Source: a bacterium
Lineage (GTDB): Bacteria; Myxococcota_A; Polyangia; Nannocystales; Nannocystaceae
Reading direction: 5' to 3'
Length of the DNA stretch: 64,000 bases
Assembly: GCA_024742475.1 (NCBI GenBank)
Contig: JANSYI010000013.1
Location: 156,331 to 220,330 of the forward strand
Numbering within the stretch: position 1 is the first letter of the stretch; the number at the start of each line of letters is the position of its first letter. Under the pieces are notes generated by a model. It saw only the letters and a list, made by a program, of their open reading frames with translations. It had not been told where the DNA came from and made no database searches. This document shows positions 43,790-52,970 of the stretch, piece after piece. Position numbers and translations under genes: made by a program.

Positions 43790-43911
43790 GGGTCCGAACC
43801 GCGCTCTCTCTCTTTGTCACCCACGTGTGGAACAATGACACGACGAACGCGGAACGTTCGAGTTTCGGGACCGGTCGCGGGCGAGGACGGTGTCTGGCAT
43901 GCACGTTCGAC

Positions 43912-46611
43912 TCAGGCCCCGATCAGCCCCAACGTCCGAGCTCGAGCGACCGCCTGCGTCCGCCTGTTCACGCCCAGCTTGCCGTAGATGTGCTCGAGGT
44001 GCTTCTTGACGGTGCTCGGCGCGATGAACAGCTTGCGCGAGGCTTCGGCGTTGGACATGCCCATCGCGACCAAGCCGAGCACCTCGAGCTCGCGATCGGA
44101 GAGCGCCTCTGCCGGTACCACGATCGGCTCGGCCGAAGGCGTCGCTGCGACGACCGCCGCAGGCTTGGCCGTGCAAGCGGGGCGATGGGCAGCGCTGAGG
44201 GCAGTGGCGAACACGCCCTGCCCCGCGGTGCGAGCGGCCGAGATTGCGAACTGCATCAAGGCTTCGAACTCGAGGAACGGCCCGACCAGCATCTGCGGCG
44301 CCGCGAGACGCACGGCCTCGCCGAGGTCGACGGCTTGGCCTTGCGCGTCGGCGATCTCCGCCAGAAGCAACAGGGCCTCGACCTCGCAGATTCGCCGGCC
44401 CGCCGCCTTCGCCCGTGCGCGGAGCTCGGTGGCGACCTCGCGCGCAGACTCGTGCTCACCGACCGTCGACAGCGCCCGCGCCAGAACGAACCGCGGCTGC
44501 TCCACCTGAACGCCTGGCATCGGGTTGGGTCGATAGACCTCGTGGGTGCCGTCGCGAATGCCCGGGGTCTGAAGCCAGCGCGCCGCGTGGCTGCGCGCAT
44601 CGACGTCCGAGCGAGGATGCATCGCCAGCCGAACACGCTGCGCCTCGATGCGGGGCACGGACGTCATCTGATCCAGAGCGTCCAGATGGCGAATCCCCTG
44701 ATCGAGCGTGGCCTGCCAGTCTTCGCCGCGCCCCGCCTGCACCTGCAGCTGCGCCCGCGGCATGAGCAGGCACGACACGTATCCGTGCTGGCGACCGAGG
44801 CCGCTGCCGAGCGAGCTGGCCATCGTCGAGAGCTCCTCGGCCCGCGCCAGATCGTGCTGATGCAGCGCCACGTAGATGCCGGTGCCAAAGCCGACGAGCG
44901 AGCTGCTGGGCGGCACGGGATACTGCTGCGTCACCTCTTCGAGCAGTTGCTCGTGCGCCCGCATCGACGCCGACAGCTCCCCGCGCAGCAGGTCGACGTG
45001 GGCGAACTGCCACTCGACCCACGTGACCGCGTAGGGGTCGTTGGCGGCCAGCGCGGCCTCGCGGGTCCGGCCGAGCTCCGCGCGTGCATCGTCCAGGCGG
45101 TCCTCGACCAGAGCCAAGACCGCCCGATGCATCGACTCGAACGCGTGCAGATAGGGGCGGTCGTCGGGCAGCGGCCCGACCCGGTCGAGCGCGGCCGCTG
45201 CGGTCTCCAAGTCGCCGGCCTCGCACGCGACCATCCCGATGAGGAGCTCCAGCTCGGCGGCGACCGAGGGGGAGAGCTCGCGCCCGCGCGCCGATCGGAG
45301 CACCCCGAGCCTCCGAGACAGCGCCGAGAACTTGAACTGGTAGTAGTCGAGCCACCCATTGAGCAGCGTGACCATGGGGTTGTCGTGCGCGTAGGCCGGA
45401 GGAAAGCGCGCGAGCAGCTGGGCGAGCGCGTGGCTCTCTCCGCGGATCGTCGAACCCATGACCAGCGGGACGAGCAGCCCCGCCGCCCGGTCGTAGTCCT
45501 CGGCCAGCAGCGCGTGGTCCACCGCATCCTCGCACTGACCGAGCGACTCGAGCGCGTCGCTGGCCCGTCGATGCAGGGCGCGCAGCTCCTCGGCCGACAC
45601 CGCGGCCTCGAGCTCGTGGCGGAGCAGGGTGCCGAACAAGTGGTGGTAGCGATACGCCGTTCGCTCGTTGTCCAGCGGGATCGTGAACACGTTGCTGCGC
45701 TCCAGCCCCTCGAGCATCGTCGCCCCGTCGTCGCGGCCCGTCACGGAATCCACCAGCGGCGCGGTGAGCTGCCGCAGGATGGAGGTCTGCATCAAGAACG
45801 AACGCGCGCCGTCGGGCAGGCGCTGCAGCACCTCGTCCATCAAGTAGTCGAGCACGTAGCGATGGCTGCCCGCGAAGCCTTCGATGAAGCTGGCCGCGTC
45901 ATCGCGCCCCTGTAGCGACAGCGCCGCCATCTGCAGCCCGACCGCCCACCCTTCGGTGCGGGACTCGAGGCGGGCCACCTGCTCGTCCGCCAGCCGCACG
46001 CCCATCACGTCGCCGAGGAACGCCGACGACTCCTCGCGCGTGAAGCGAAGATCGGGGGCGCGAATCTCGGTGAGCTGGCCGCGCGCTCGCATCCGAGAGA
46101 GCGGAAGATCGGGATCCACCCGCGTGGTCATCACGAGGTGAAGGTTGGGCGGACACGCGTCGGCGAGGAACGCCATCACTTCGTTCACCGGGTCCGCGTC
46201 GAGCACGTGCACGTCGTCGAGCACCACGAGCAGCTCCTCGCCCAGCTTCGCGATCGCGTTGACGAGGTCGGTCGCGAGGTCGAGCGGGTCCTCCGTGCTC
46301 GCTGCCTTCGGGTCGACCAGCAGCGCATCGCCAAACCCTTCGTGGTGCCGAGCGATCGCGGCGATGAAGTAACGAAGGAAGCGGCCCAGGTCGTTGTCGC
46401 GCTCGTCGAGCGAGAACCAGGCCACGGGGCGCGCGGACGCCCGCAACCAGTTGGCGACCAGCGTGGTCTTACCGCTTCCCGCTGCTGCCGACAGCAGCGT
46501 CAACGGGCCGGCGGTCCCGCGCTCCAGCAGTCGATGCAAGCGCAGCCGAGGCACACACGCGGCGCGCGTGACCGGGACGAACAGCTTGGTGGCGAGCAGG
46601 CGGGTCTCCAT
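43912..46611 (-). CDS. MalT-like LuxR-family ATP-binding regulator
   Basis: An 899-residue LAL-type transcription activator. Walker A LLSAAAGSGKTTLVANWL lies near residue 45 and Walker B EELLVVLDDVHVLDADP near 125. Winged-helix and sensor TPR-like arrays follow through the middle (YRYHHLFGTLLRHELEA; YDRAAGLLVPLVMG). The C-terminal LuxR helix-turn-helix is SDRELEVLGLVAMGMSNAEA then FIAPSTVKKHLEHIYGKLGV. ATG 46611 gives METRLLATKLFVP, the usual start for this family; the longer frame adds an unlikely Arg-rich part. It follows a small gene on the same strand, and the operator-like cluster beyond that may be its target. Confidence 0.92.
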   Translation of the reverse strand: METRLLATKLFVPVTRAACVPRLRLHRLLERGTAGPLTLLSAAAGSGKTTLVANWLRASARPVAWFSLDERDNDLGRFLRYFIAAIARHHEGFGDALLVDPKAASTEDPLDLATDLVNAIAKLGEELLVVLDDVHVLDADPVNEVMAFLADACPPNLHLVMTTRVDPDLPLSRMRARGQLTEIRAPDLRFTREESSAFLGDVMGVRLADEQVARLESRTEGWAVGLQMAALSLQGRDDAASFIEGFAGSHRYVLDYLMDEVLQRLPDGARSFLMQTSILRQLTAPLVDSVTGRDDGATMLEGLERSNVFTIPLDNERTAYRYHHLFGTLLRHELEAAVSAEELRALHRRASDALESLGQCEDAVDHALLAEDYDRAAGLLVPLVMGSTIRGESHALAQLLARFPPAYAHDNPMVTLLNGWLDYYQFKFSALSRRLGVLRSARGRELSPSVAAELELLIGMVACEAGDLETAAAALDRVGPLPDDRPYLHAFESMHRAVLALVEDRLDDARAELGRTREAALAANDPYAVTWVEWQFAHVDLLRGELSASMRAHEQLLEEVTQQYPVPPSSSLVGFGTGIYVALHQHDLARAEELSTMASSLGSGLGRQHGYVSCLLMPRAQLQVQAGRGEDWQATLDQGIRHLDALDQMTSVPRIEAQRVRLAMHPRSDVDARSHAARWLQTPGIRDGTHEVYRPNPMPGVQVEQPRFVLARALSTVGEHESAREVATELRARAKAAGRRICEVEALLLLAEIADAQGQAVDLGEAVRLAAPQMLVGPFLEFEALMQFAISAARTAGQGVFATALSAAHRPACTAKPAAVVAATPSAEPIVVPAEALSDRELEVLGLVAMGMSNAEASRKLFIAPSTVKKHLEHIYGKLGVNRRTQAVARARTLGLIGA

Positions 46612-46691
46612 CGCGCGGCGAGTCGAGTCTGGGCGCTGGCCCGCTCGCTCGTCAACGCGTGGCAGCGCGACGACTCTGCGCCCCTCCGCCT

Positions 46692-46928
46692 TCACCCGTC
46701 GACCTTGAGCACCGACAGCAGCGTGCACCCCGTACGCTCGAGTCGACGCAACACCCCGTAGAGCGCCGCCTGATCTCGAACGATCCCTTCGAACACAGTG
46801 CGGCCGTGTTCTTCGCACGCCACCAAGGGCTCGAGCGCTGCGCGCAAACGCCGGCCGAAGTACCCCTCCACGCAGATGCGATACGTCGCGGCCCGGACGG
46901 GTGTTTCGGGGGTCGGGTGCATCGTCAT
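46692..46928 (-). CDS. Small conserved-type protein upstream of the MalT-like regulator
   Basis: A 78-residue protein (MTMHPTPETPVRAATYRICV) with a beta-alpha pattern: YRICVEGYFGRRLRAALEPL, then TVFEGIVRDQAALYGVLRRL and TLLSVLKVDG. Very similar small proteins, without a family name that I know, occur beside LuxR- and MalT-type regulators in actinobacteria; the DQAALYGVL and LLSV parts are the recognisable ones. It ends 80 bp before the regulator gene and is probably co-transcribed. It may act as a signalling or partner subunit. Confidence 0.75.
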   Translation of the reverse strand: MTMHPTPETPVRAATYRICVEGYFGRRLRAALEPLVACEEHGRTVFEGIVRDQAALYGVLRRLERTGCTLLSVLKVDG

Positions 46929-46955
46929 CGCACCGGAGAACCTACGGCTCAGTCC

Positions 46956-47033
46956 GGCGAATCGGCAGTTCGCCAAACGGCGAATTCTCGAGGCGAACTT
47001 GCGCGCAGGCCCCCTTTCGCCCCCGAATTCGCC
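46956..47033. promoter_or_regulatory. Cluster of six ggcgaa/ttcgcc half-sites
   Basis: ggcgaa occurs at 46956, 46979 and 46992; ttcgcc at 46969, 47016 and 47028. ggcgaattc (46979-46987) and gaattcgcc (47025-47033) are exact inverse copies. The cluster fills the divergent promoter region between the regulator pair and the RND genes, so it is probably an operator array. Confidence 0.55.
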
Positions 47034-47089
47034 ATTCGACCCACGGCACCACCCCGGTATCGCACCTAGCCTTCTCCGCAAAGGTGCCG

Positions 47090-48175
47090 ATGAATCCCCG
47101 CAAGCCGCTCGGAGTCCTCGCCCTGGCCGCCCTGGCCGGTGCGCTCGCGTTCCCCTTGATGAAGGCCTCGGACGCTGCCGTGGCGCCGACGGCCCGACCA
47201 ACCGCGAAGCGCGTGGTCGTGGCCACGGCGACGCCGAGCGAAGCGTCCCGTGAGCTTCGATTCTCGGGCGTGGTTCGGGCCAAGCGAGACGCCAAGCTCT
47301 CGTTCACGCTTCCCGGCCGCGTCTCCCAGCGCTGGGTCGAGGTGGGCGATCGCGTCGAAGCCGGGGATGCGATCGCGGCCCTCGATCGGCGGGGGGCCAA
47401 CAACCGCATCGCCGCGGCAAAGGCTGGCGTTCGTCAGGCGCGCGAACAGCTCGCGCAGGGTCGTCGAGACCGCGACCGCGCAGATCAGCTCGCCGCCGAG
47501 CAGGCCGCGTCCAGAGTCGACGTCGAATCGGCGACGCACGCGGTCTCCCTGTACGCCGCCTCCGAAGACGCCGCCCGCATCGAGCTCGACGAGGCCAAGC
47601 GCCTGCATCGCGACGGCACGCTGCGAGCTCCGTTCGCGGGCACGATTCAGCGGGTCGAGGCCGAGGCGGGCGAGTTCGTCGGGGCGGGACAGCCCGTCGT
47701 GACGCTCAGCGGCGACGCGCTGGAGATCGAGGTGCAGGTGCCCGAGACCGTCCTCGCCGACATCGCGACGGGCGACACCGCGACGGTTGCCTTGCCTCTG
47801 CAAGGCGGCCGCACGCTGCAAGGACGGATCTCCTCGATCGGCCACGGGGGCCAAGGCGCAGGCCGGCTGTTCCCGGTGGTCGTGCTGCTGCCCGAAGACA
47901 GTGACGTGGTGCCGGGCGTGACCGCCGAGCTCGTGCTCGCGCGCGCCGAGACGAGCGGAGTCACCGTTCCCGTGTCGTCCGTGGTGGACGGAGGCAACGG
48001 AGAGACGACGGTCTTCGTGATCGAAGAGGGCCTCGCGCAGCGCCGTACCGTCGAGGTCGCCGAGCTGGTGGGTGCCCGGGCGCTGGTCGTCGACGGCCTC
48101 GAGCCGGGCGAAGCCGTGATCAGCGGTGGCCATTTCGGCCTCGTCCCCGGCCAAGACGTGCAGGTGTCGGGATGA
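47090..48175 (+). CDS. RND efflux periplasmic adaptor (membrane fusion protein)
   Basis: A 361-residue adaptor. It has an N-terminal signal-anchor (PLGVLALAALAGALAFPL), lipoyl halves around a helical hairpin (RDAKLSFTLPGRVSQRWVEV then GDRVEAGDAIAALDRRGANN; LRAPFAGTIQRVEAEAGEFV) and beta-barrel and membrane-proximal parts (VTVPVSSVVDGGNGETTVFV; LEPGEAVISGGHFGLVPGQD). It bridges the inner-membrane RND pump and an outer-membrane channel. It overlaps the pump gene by 4 bp (ATGA). No TolC-like gene is nearby. Confidence 0.92.
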   Translation: MNPRKPLGVLALAALAGALAFPLMKASDAAVAPTARPTAKRVVVATATPSEASRELRFSGVVRAKRDAKLSFTLPGRVSQRWVEVGDRVEAGDAIAALDRRGANNRIAAAKAGVRQAREQLAQGRRDRDRADQLAAEQAASRVDVESATHAVSLYAASEDAARIELDEAKRLHRDGTLRAPFAGTIQRVEAEAGEFVGAGQPVVTLSGDALEIEVQVPETVLADIATGDTATVALPLQGGRTLQGRISSIGHGGQGAGRLFPVVVLLPEDSDVVPGVTAELVLARAETSGVTVPVSSVVDGGNGETTVFVIEEGLAQRRTVEVAELVGARALVVDGLEPGEAVISGGHFGLVPGQDVQVSG

Positions 48176-51100
48176 ACGTCATCCTCAAGATGCTCGGTCA
48201 GTCCCGCCTGATCATGACCGCGGCCGGCCTGCTCGCCGCGGTCGGCCTCTTCGCCTGGCTCACCATGCCGCGCCAAGAGGACCCCGACATGACGGTGCGC
48301 TGGGCCCTGGTCTCGGTCGAGTTCCCCGGGGCCGACGCGGAGAAGGTCGAGAGCTTGATCATCGACCCGCTGGAGGAGCACCTGGCCGAGGTCGACGAGC
48401 TTCGTCGCACCTTTGGCACGGCGCGGGCCGGCTTCGGCAGCGTGCAGCTGGTGTTTCGCGACAGCGTCGATGCCGACGCGCTCGACGACGCATGGAAGGA
48501 CGTCGAGGACGCACTCGACTCCGCCGAGCTCGAGTTCCCCGAGGGTGCGGGCGAAGCGGTCCTCGACCGCGGCATTGCAGACCAAACGTCGGTAGTGTGG
48601 GCGGTCACCGGTTCGGGCGATCCGGCCGCGCTGCACCAAGCGGCGCAGGACATCAAGGACGACCTGCTGGCGACCGAGAACGTCGCCAAGGTGGAGCTGA
48701 TCGCCGACCCGGGCGAGCAGGTCACGATCGAAATCGACGATGCCGCTGCCCATCGCTACGGGCTGACGCCGGTCTTTCTTCGCGACCAGATCTACGCTCG
48801 CAACGCCGGCGTCCCCGGCGGGGCCGTGCGCGTGGGCGACAAGATGGCCTCGCTGCGTCCAGGCACCGAGTTTCGCAGCCTCGACGAGCTGCGCGCGACC
48901 GCGGTCGTGCTGCCCACGGGCGTGACCGTGCCGCTGGACGAGGTGGCCGACGTGTACTTCGGGGAGACCAACCCCCGCATCGACCGGGTGCGCCACGACG
49001 GCGTGCCGGCGGTCGCGGTCGCCGTGGTGCCGCGCGAGGGCATCAACCTTGTGGACTTCGGTACCGCGATGCGAACCCGGGCCGAAGCGCTGCGCGAGCG
49101 CTATCCGGACGTCGAGCTGGAGGAGCTGATCTTTCAACCCGACCGAGTCGAGAACCGCATTGCGGGCCTGGGTCGCTCGCTGCTGATGGGCATCGGCGTG
49201 GTCGCGCTGGTGCTGTGCGTGGCGATGGGCCCGCGCATGGGCCTGGTGGTGTCGGCCGTCATTCCGCTGGTGGCCTTTGCGGCGCTCGCCTTGTATGCGG
49301 CCTCGGGCGGCATGCTGCATCAGATGTCGATCGCGGCGTTGGTGATCGCGCTGGGCATGTTGGTCGACAACGCCATCGTGGTGGCCGAGCACGTACAGGG
49401 ACGCATCGACGAGGGCATCTCGCCCCTGGAGGCCGCGGCGGGCTCGGTCCGCGAGCTCGCGCTCCCGCTGGGCGCGGCCACGGGCACCACGATGGCGGCC
49501 TTCGTGCCGATGCTGCTCTCCGAGGGCGGCGTCGGCGAGTTCACCCGCGCCATTCCCATCCTCATCATGCTGACGCTGGGCATCAGCTACGCGTACGCCA
49601 TCCTGGTGACGCCGGTGCTGTCCAACTGGCTGCTGCGCAAGCGCAAGGCCGCGTTGGAGAATTCTTGGCTGGAGCGGATCTCGGGCGTGATCGGGCGGTT
49701 CTCGGTCCGTCGGCCCGCGCTCGTGCTGGCCCTGGCGCTGGCCACCGTGGGCGCGAGCTTCGGCTCGATCGGCATGGTCGAGCAGCGCTTCTTTCCCGCC
49801 TCGGACCGCAACCAGGTCCTGATCGATCTCAGGCTTCCCGAGGGATCTCACCTCGACGAGATCGACGGCTACGCCCACCAGCTGGAAGCCGAACTGCAGG
49901 CCCGCGATGACGTGGACGGCGTCGTCGCGTACGTGGGTCGCTCGGCTCCGCACTTCTACTACAACCTCAGCACCGTCCCCCGCGCGCCTCACTTCGCGCA
50001 GCTGGTGGTCAGCACCACGCACAAGCAGCACAACCGCTCGATCATCGAAGACGTGCGCGCGTACGCCTCAGAGCACATGGCGCAGGTGCAGGTGGTCGCA
50101 CGCGGACTCGAGCAGGGCCCCGGGCTCCCGGCCCCGGTCGAGATCCGACTGACGGGCGACGACCTGGTCCAGCTTCGCGAGGCGTCAGAGCACGTCATGG
50201 GCCAGCTGCGGGAGATCGAGGGCGCGGTCGACGTGCGCAGCGACGGCGGCCTCGGCGTGCCCAACATCGAAGTCGAGGTAGACGACGCGGCGGCGGCCCG
50301 GCATGGGGTCAACCGCATGGACGTGGCCAACGCGCTGCGCGGCCACACCTACGGCCTCGCGGTGGGGCAGTACCGCGGCGGGCAAGACCCGGTGCAGATC
50401 ATGGTGCGCTCGCCCGAGGGCGAGGACACGCCGGTCGATGGCCTGCCGGCGCTCGAGGTCGGACCCGACGCGGCCTCGGCCGTGCCGTTGGCTCAGGTCG
50501 CGCAGACCTCGGTCACCTGGCGGCCGGCAGCGATTTACCACTACAAGGGTGAGCGCAAGATCTCGGTGCTGTCCGAGGTCGCGGCCGACCACACCTCGGC
50601 GGCCATCGTGGCCGAGCTGATGCGACGGCTCGAAGACACGCCGCTGCCCAAGGACGTGACGCTGGAGCTCGGCGGTGAGAACGAAGGCAGCAGCGAGGCC
50701 AACACCGCGCTGCTGCAAACCCTGCCGCTGGGCATCTTGATGTTGATCGGCTTCCTGATGGTCGAGTTCAACTCGTTCCGCCGGGTGGGCATCGTGATGA
50801 CCACGGTGCCACTGGCCGCCGCGGGCGTCATCCCTGGGCTCATCTTCGGGGGGCAGCCCTTCGGGTTCATGTCGCTGCTCGGCGTCATCGCGCTGGTAGG
50901 CATCGTGGTCAACAACGCGATCGTGATGGTCGACGTGGTCGAGCGACGCCGCCACGAAGGCGCGGCGCTCGACGAGGCGCTGGTCGAGTCGGTGAAGAAG
51001 CGGGCGCGCCCAATTCTGCTGACCACGATCACGACGATTGCGGGCCTGATGCCGTTGGCGCTCTCGGCCACCTCGCTGTGGCCACCCCTGGCCTGGGCGA

Positions 51101-51213
51101 TGATCAGCGGGCTCGTCGCCTCGACCGCGCTCACGCTCATCGTGGTGCCCGCGCTGTACAAGCTGCTGTTCTTCCGCAGCAACGCGCCGGGGCAGACGGT
51201 GAGCGGAACCTGA
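48172..51213 (+). CDS. RND-family efflux transporter
   Basis: A 1013-residue pump with the standard two-fold pattern: TM1 near residues 12-32 (IMTAAGLLAAVGLFAWLTMP), a first periplasmic loop, and the TM4 segment MSIAALVIALGMLVDNAIVV with the Asp of the proton relay. The mid helices follow, then a second loop and C-terminal TMs (LLGVIALVGIVVNNAIVMVD). The short loops and EDPDMTVRWALVSVEFPGAD start suggest the HAE/MdtB-like group rather than metal-specific CusA. The substrate is unknown. It is in an operon with the adaptor; the divergent regulator cluster probably controls both. Confidence 0.93.
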   Translation: MNVILKMLGQSRLIMTAAGLLAAVGLFAWLTMPRQEDPDMTVRWALVSVEFPGADAEKVESLIIDPLEEHLAEVDELRRTFGTARAGFGSVQLVFRDSVDADALDDAWKDVEDALDSAELEFPEGAGEAVLDRGIADQTSVVWAVTGSGDPAALHQAAQDIKDDLLATENVAKVELIADPGEQVTIEIDDAAAHRYGLTPVFLRDQIYARNAGVPGGAVRVGDKMASLRPGTEFRSLDELRATAVVLPTGVTVPLDEVADVYFGETNPRIDRVRHDGVPAVAVAVVPREGINLVDFGTAMRTRAEALRERYPDVELEELIFQPDRVENRIAGLGRSLLMGIGVVALVLCVAMGPRMGLVVSAVIPLVAFAALALYAASGGMLHQMSIAALVIALGMLVDNAIVVAEHVQGRIDEGISPLEAAAGSVRELALPLGAATGTTMAAFVPMLLSEGGVGEFTRAIPILIMLTLGISYAYAILVTPVLSNWLLRKRKAALENSWLERISGVIGRFSVRRPALVLALALATVGASFGSIGMVEQRFFPASDRNQVLIDLRLPEGSHLDEIDGYAHQLEAELQARDDVDGVVAYVGRSAPHFYYNLSTVPRAPHFAQLVVSTTHKQHNRSIIEDVRAYASEHMAQVQVVARGLEQGPGLPAPVEIRLTGDDLVQLREASEHVMGQLREIEGAVDVRSDGGLGVPNIEVEVDDAAAARHGVNRMDVANALRGHTYGLAVGQYRGGQDPVQIMVRSPEGEDTPVDGLPALEVGPDAASAVPLAQVAQTSVTWRPAAIYHYKGERKISVLSEVAADHTSAAIVAELMRRLEDTPLPKDVTLELGGENEGSSEANTALLQTLPLGILMLIGFLMVEFNSFRRVGIVMTTVPLAAAGVIPGLIFGGQPFGFMSLLGVIALVGIVVNNAIVMVDVVERRRHEGAALDEALVESVKKRARPILLTTITTIAGLMPLALSATSLWPPLAWAMISGLVASTALTLIVVPALYKLLFFRSNAPGQTVSGT

Positions 51214-51526
51214 GAAAGCACGTCCGCGAGAAAAGAGTCCTTGCGCCGTCACCACAACGGCGCTACGCCAAACATCGCCATGTGGCAGTACACCTTCGTT
51301 TGATCGTTCGCCCCTCCGGCTTGGTCCACCGTTGACCACACCGGAGTGAGCCGCGGCCCCCATCGTCCGACTCCGCAACCCGGAGCCGCGCCGCTGGGCG
51401 TGCGCCGCGATTGACCGACCACACGAGCCCGCACCGCTCGCGAACGCACTCGCGAGCCGGACGACGGCCGAGCAGCGCCCTGCATTCGCAGTCGCGCGCT
51501 CGGGCGGCGGGGAGAGGCGCTGCCAG
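51214..51526. other. Intergenic stretch, no gene seen
   Basis: Between the RND pump stop and hflX. Short frames on both strands are Arg/Pro/Ser-rich shadows. No hairpin with a T-run and no repeat recognised. Confidence 0.6.
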
Positions 51527-52897
51527 ATGAGATTCCATTCCAAACCGATCGACGAACACGCCGAAGTTCCCCTCGCTGACGAGGGGTACTTCGAAGACCT
51601 GACCACCCGGTGGGACGCCCGACGCACGGGAGCCCGCACCGCCGCTGCCGAGGGAAACGCCTGCTACATCCTCTCCGTCGTGCGGGGCCGGAGCTTCACA
51701 GCCGAGGCCCAGCTCGAGGAAATCAAGGGGCTGGTCGAAGCCCAAGGAGACCGCATCGTCGGCTCCGAGAGCCAGCGGCTGCATGAGACCGACCCCCGCA
51801 CCTTCATCGGGTCCGGCATTGCAGCACGGGTGGCCGACGCCGCGGCCGCGTGTGGGGCCGACATGCTGGTGCTCGACGCCGAGCTCACGCCCTCGCAAAC
51901 CCGCAACCTCGAGGACGCGGTGGGCCTGCCGATCTGCGATCGCGAGGCGGTGATCCTCAACGTCTTCGAGCGCCACGCCACCACGCCGCGTTCCCGCATC
52001 CAAGTGGAGATCGCCCACCTGCAGTACCTGAGGCCTCGGCTCCGAGGCATCGGCCTCAACATGGATCAGCAGGCCGGCGGGGTGATGGGGAGCCGTGGAG
52101 CGGGGGATACCGCCTCGGAGTTGTTCGCCCGTCGCATGGATGGGCGCCTGGCCGAGCTCAGACGGCGGCTCACGCGGCTCGAAGTCTCTGGCCGCACCCA
52201 GCGGCAGCGACGCTCCAACTGCGCGCGCATGGTGCTCGTCGGCTACACGAACGCAGGCAAGACCTCGCTGATGAACGCATTGACGGCCGCAGACCTCTCG
52301 GTTCGCGACCGCCCGTTCGAGACGCTCGACACGACGTCGAGGTGCCTGAGCCGCCACGGGGGCGACGTGCTGCTCAGCGACACCGTCGGGTTCATCCGCG
52401 ACCTCCCCGAGCGCCTGTACGCAAGCTTCGAGACCACACTCGCCGAAGTCGTCGAAGCCTCGCTGCTGGTGGTGGTGCTGGACGTCTCCGACCCGGAGTA
52501 CGAGCAACACCTGCGCGCCACGGACGTCGTGCTCGAGCGTCTCGGTTCGGGTGACGTGCCCCGGTTCGTCGTCTTCAACAAGGCCGACCGCTGCGCGTCG
52601 CTCGACCGCGAAGTGCTGCGGCGCGTGGCCGGCAATGCACCGTTCGGCGTGGTCAGCACACGGGGCACGCGGTCCGTGGCCAAGCTCAGGAAACGTCTGC
52701 TGTGCGTGGCGCGGGCCCGACATCGCACCCGCGAGGTGTTCGTGCCCTACACGCACGCCGCACTGACCGCTCGGATCTACGCCCACTGCCGCGTCCTGCG
52801 GGTCACCGCCGTCGAGACGGGCACGCAGTTCGTCATCGAAGGGCATCCGCGCGTCGTCGACGATATTGCGTCTGCAGCGAAGAGGAGGACTCCATGA
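51527..52897 (+). CDS. hflX: Ribosome-associated GTPase HflX
   Basis: A 456-residue HflX that splits stalled ribosomes. The N-terminal domain shows FTAEAQLEEIKGLVEAQGDR, PRTFIGSGIAARVADAAAAC and LSPSQTRN-like ELTPSQTRNLED. The linker region has RSRIQVEIAHLQYLRPRL. The G domain has G1 GYTNAGKTSLMNAL, G3 DTVGFIRDLPERL, and G4 FNKADRC. The C-terminal helix region is present and the length normal. It stands alone on its strand after a 313-bp gap, and its stop (ATGA) precedes an AT-rich regulatory patch for the next gene. Confidence 0.95.
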   Translation: MRFHSKPIDEHAEVPLADEGYFEDLTTRWDARRTGARTAAAEGNACYILSVVRGRSFTAEAQLEEIKGLVEAQGDRIVGSESQRLHETDPRTFIGSGIAARVADAAAACGADMLVLDAELTPSQTRNLEDAVGLPICDREAVILNVFERHATTPRSRIQVEIAHLQYLRPRLRGIGLNMDQQAGGVMGSRGAGDTASELFARRMDGRLAELRRRLTRLEVSGRTQRQRRSNCARMVLVGYTNAGKTSLMNALTAADLSVRDRPFETLDTTSRCLSRHGGDVLLSDTVGFIRDLPERLYASFETTLAEVVEASLLVVVLDVSDPEYEQHLRATDVVLERLGSGDVPRFVVFNKADRCASLDREVLRRVAGNAPFGVVSTRGTRSVAKLRKRLLCVARARHRTREVFVPYTHAALTARIYAHCRVLRVTAVETGTQFVIEGHPRVVDDIASAAKRRTP

Positions 52898-52923
52898 TTC
52901 TGCTTTCGGTTCACGACCTCAAT

Positions 52924-52940
52924 ATTGCAATCGCATTGCA
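52924..52940 (+). promoter_or_regulatory. 11-bp-spaced attgca repeats before the AraC gene
   Basis: attgca at 52924-52929 and 52935-52940, one helical turn apart, in a locally AT-rich patch about 30 bp before the AraC start. AraC-type proteins bind such same-face half-sites, so autoregulation is plausible. Confidence 0.35.
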
Positions 52941-52970
52941 TCTTCTGCGACACCGCGCTAGCTTGAAGCC

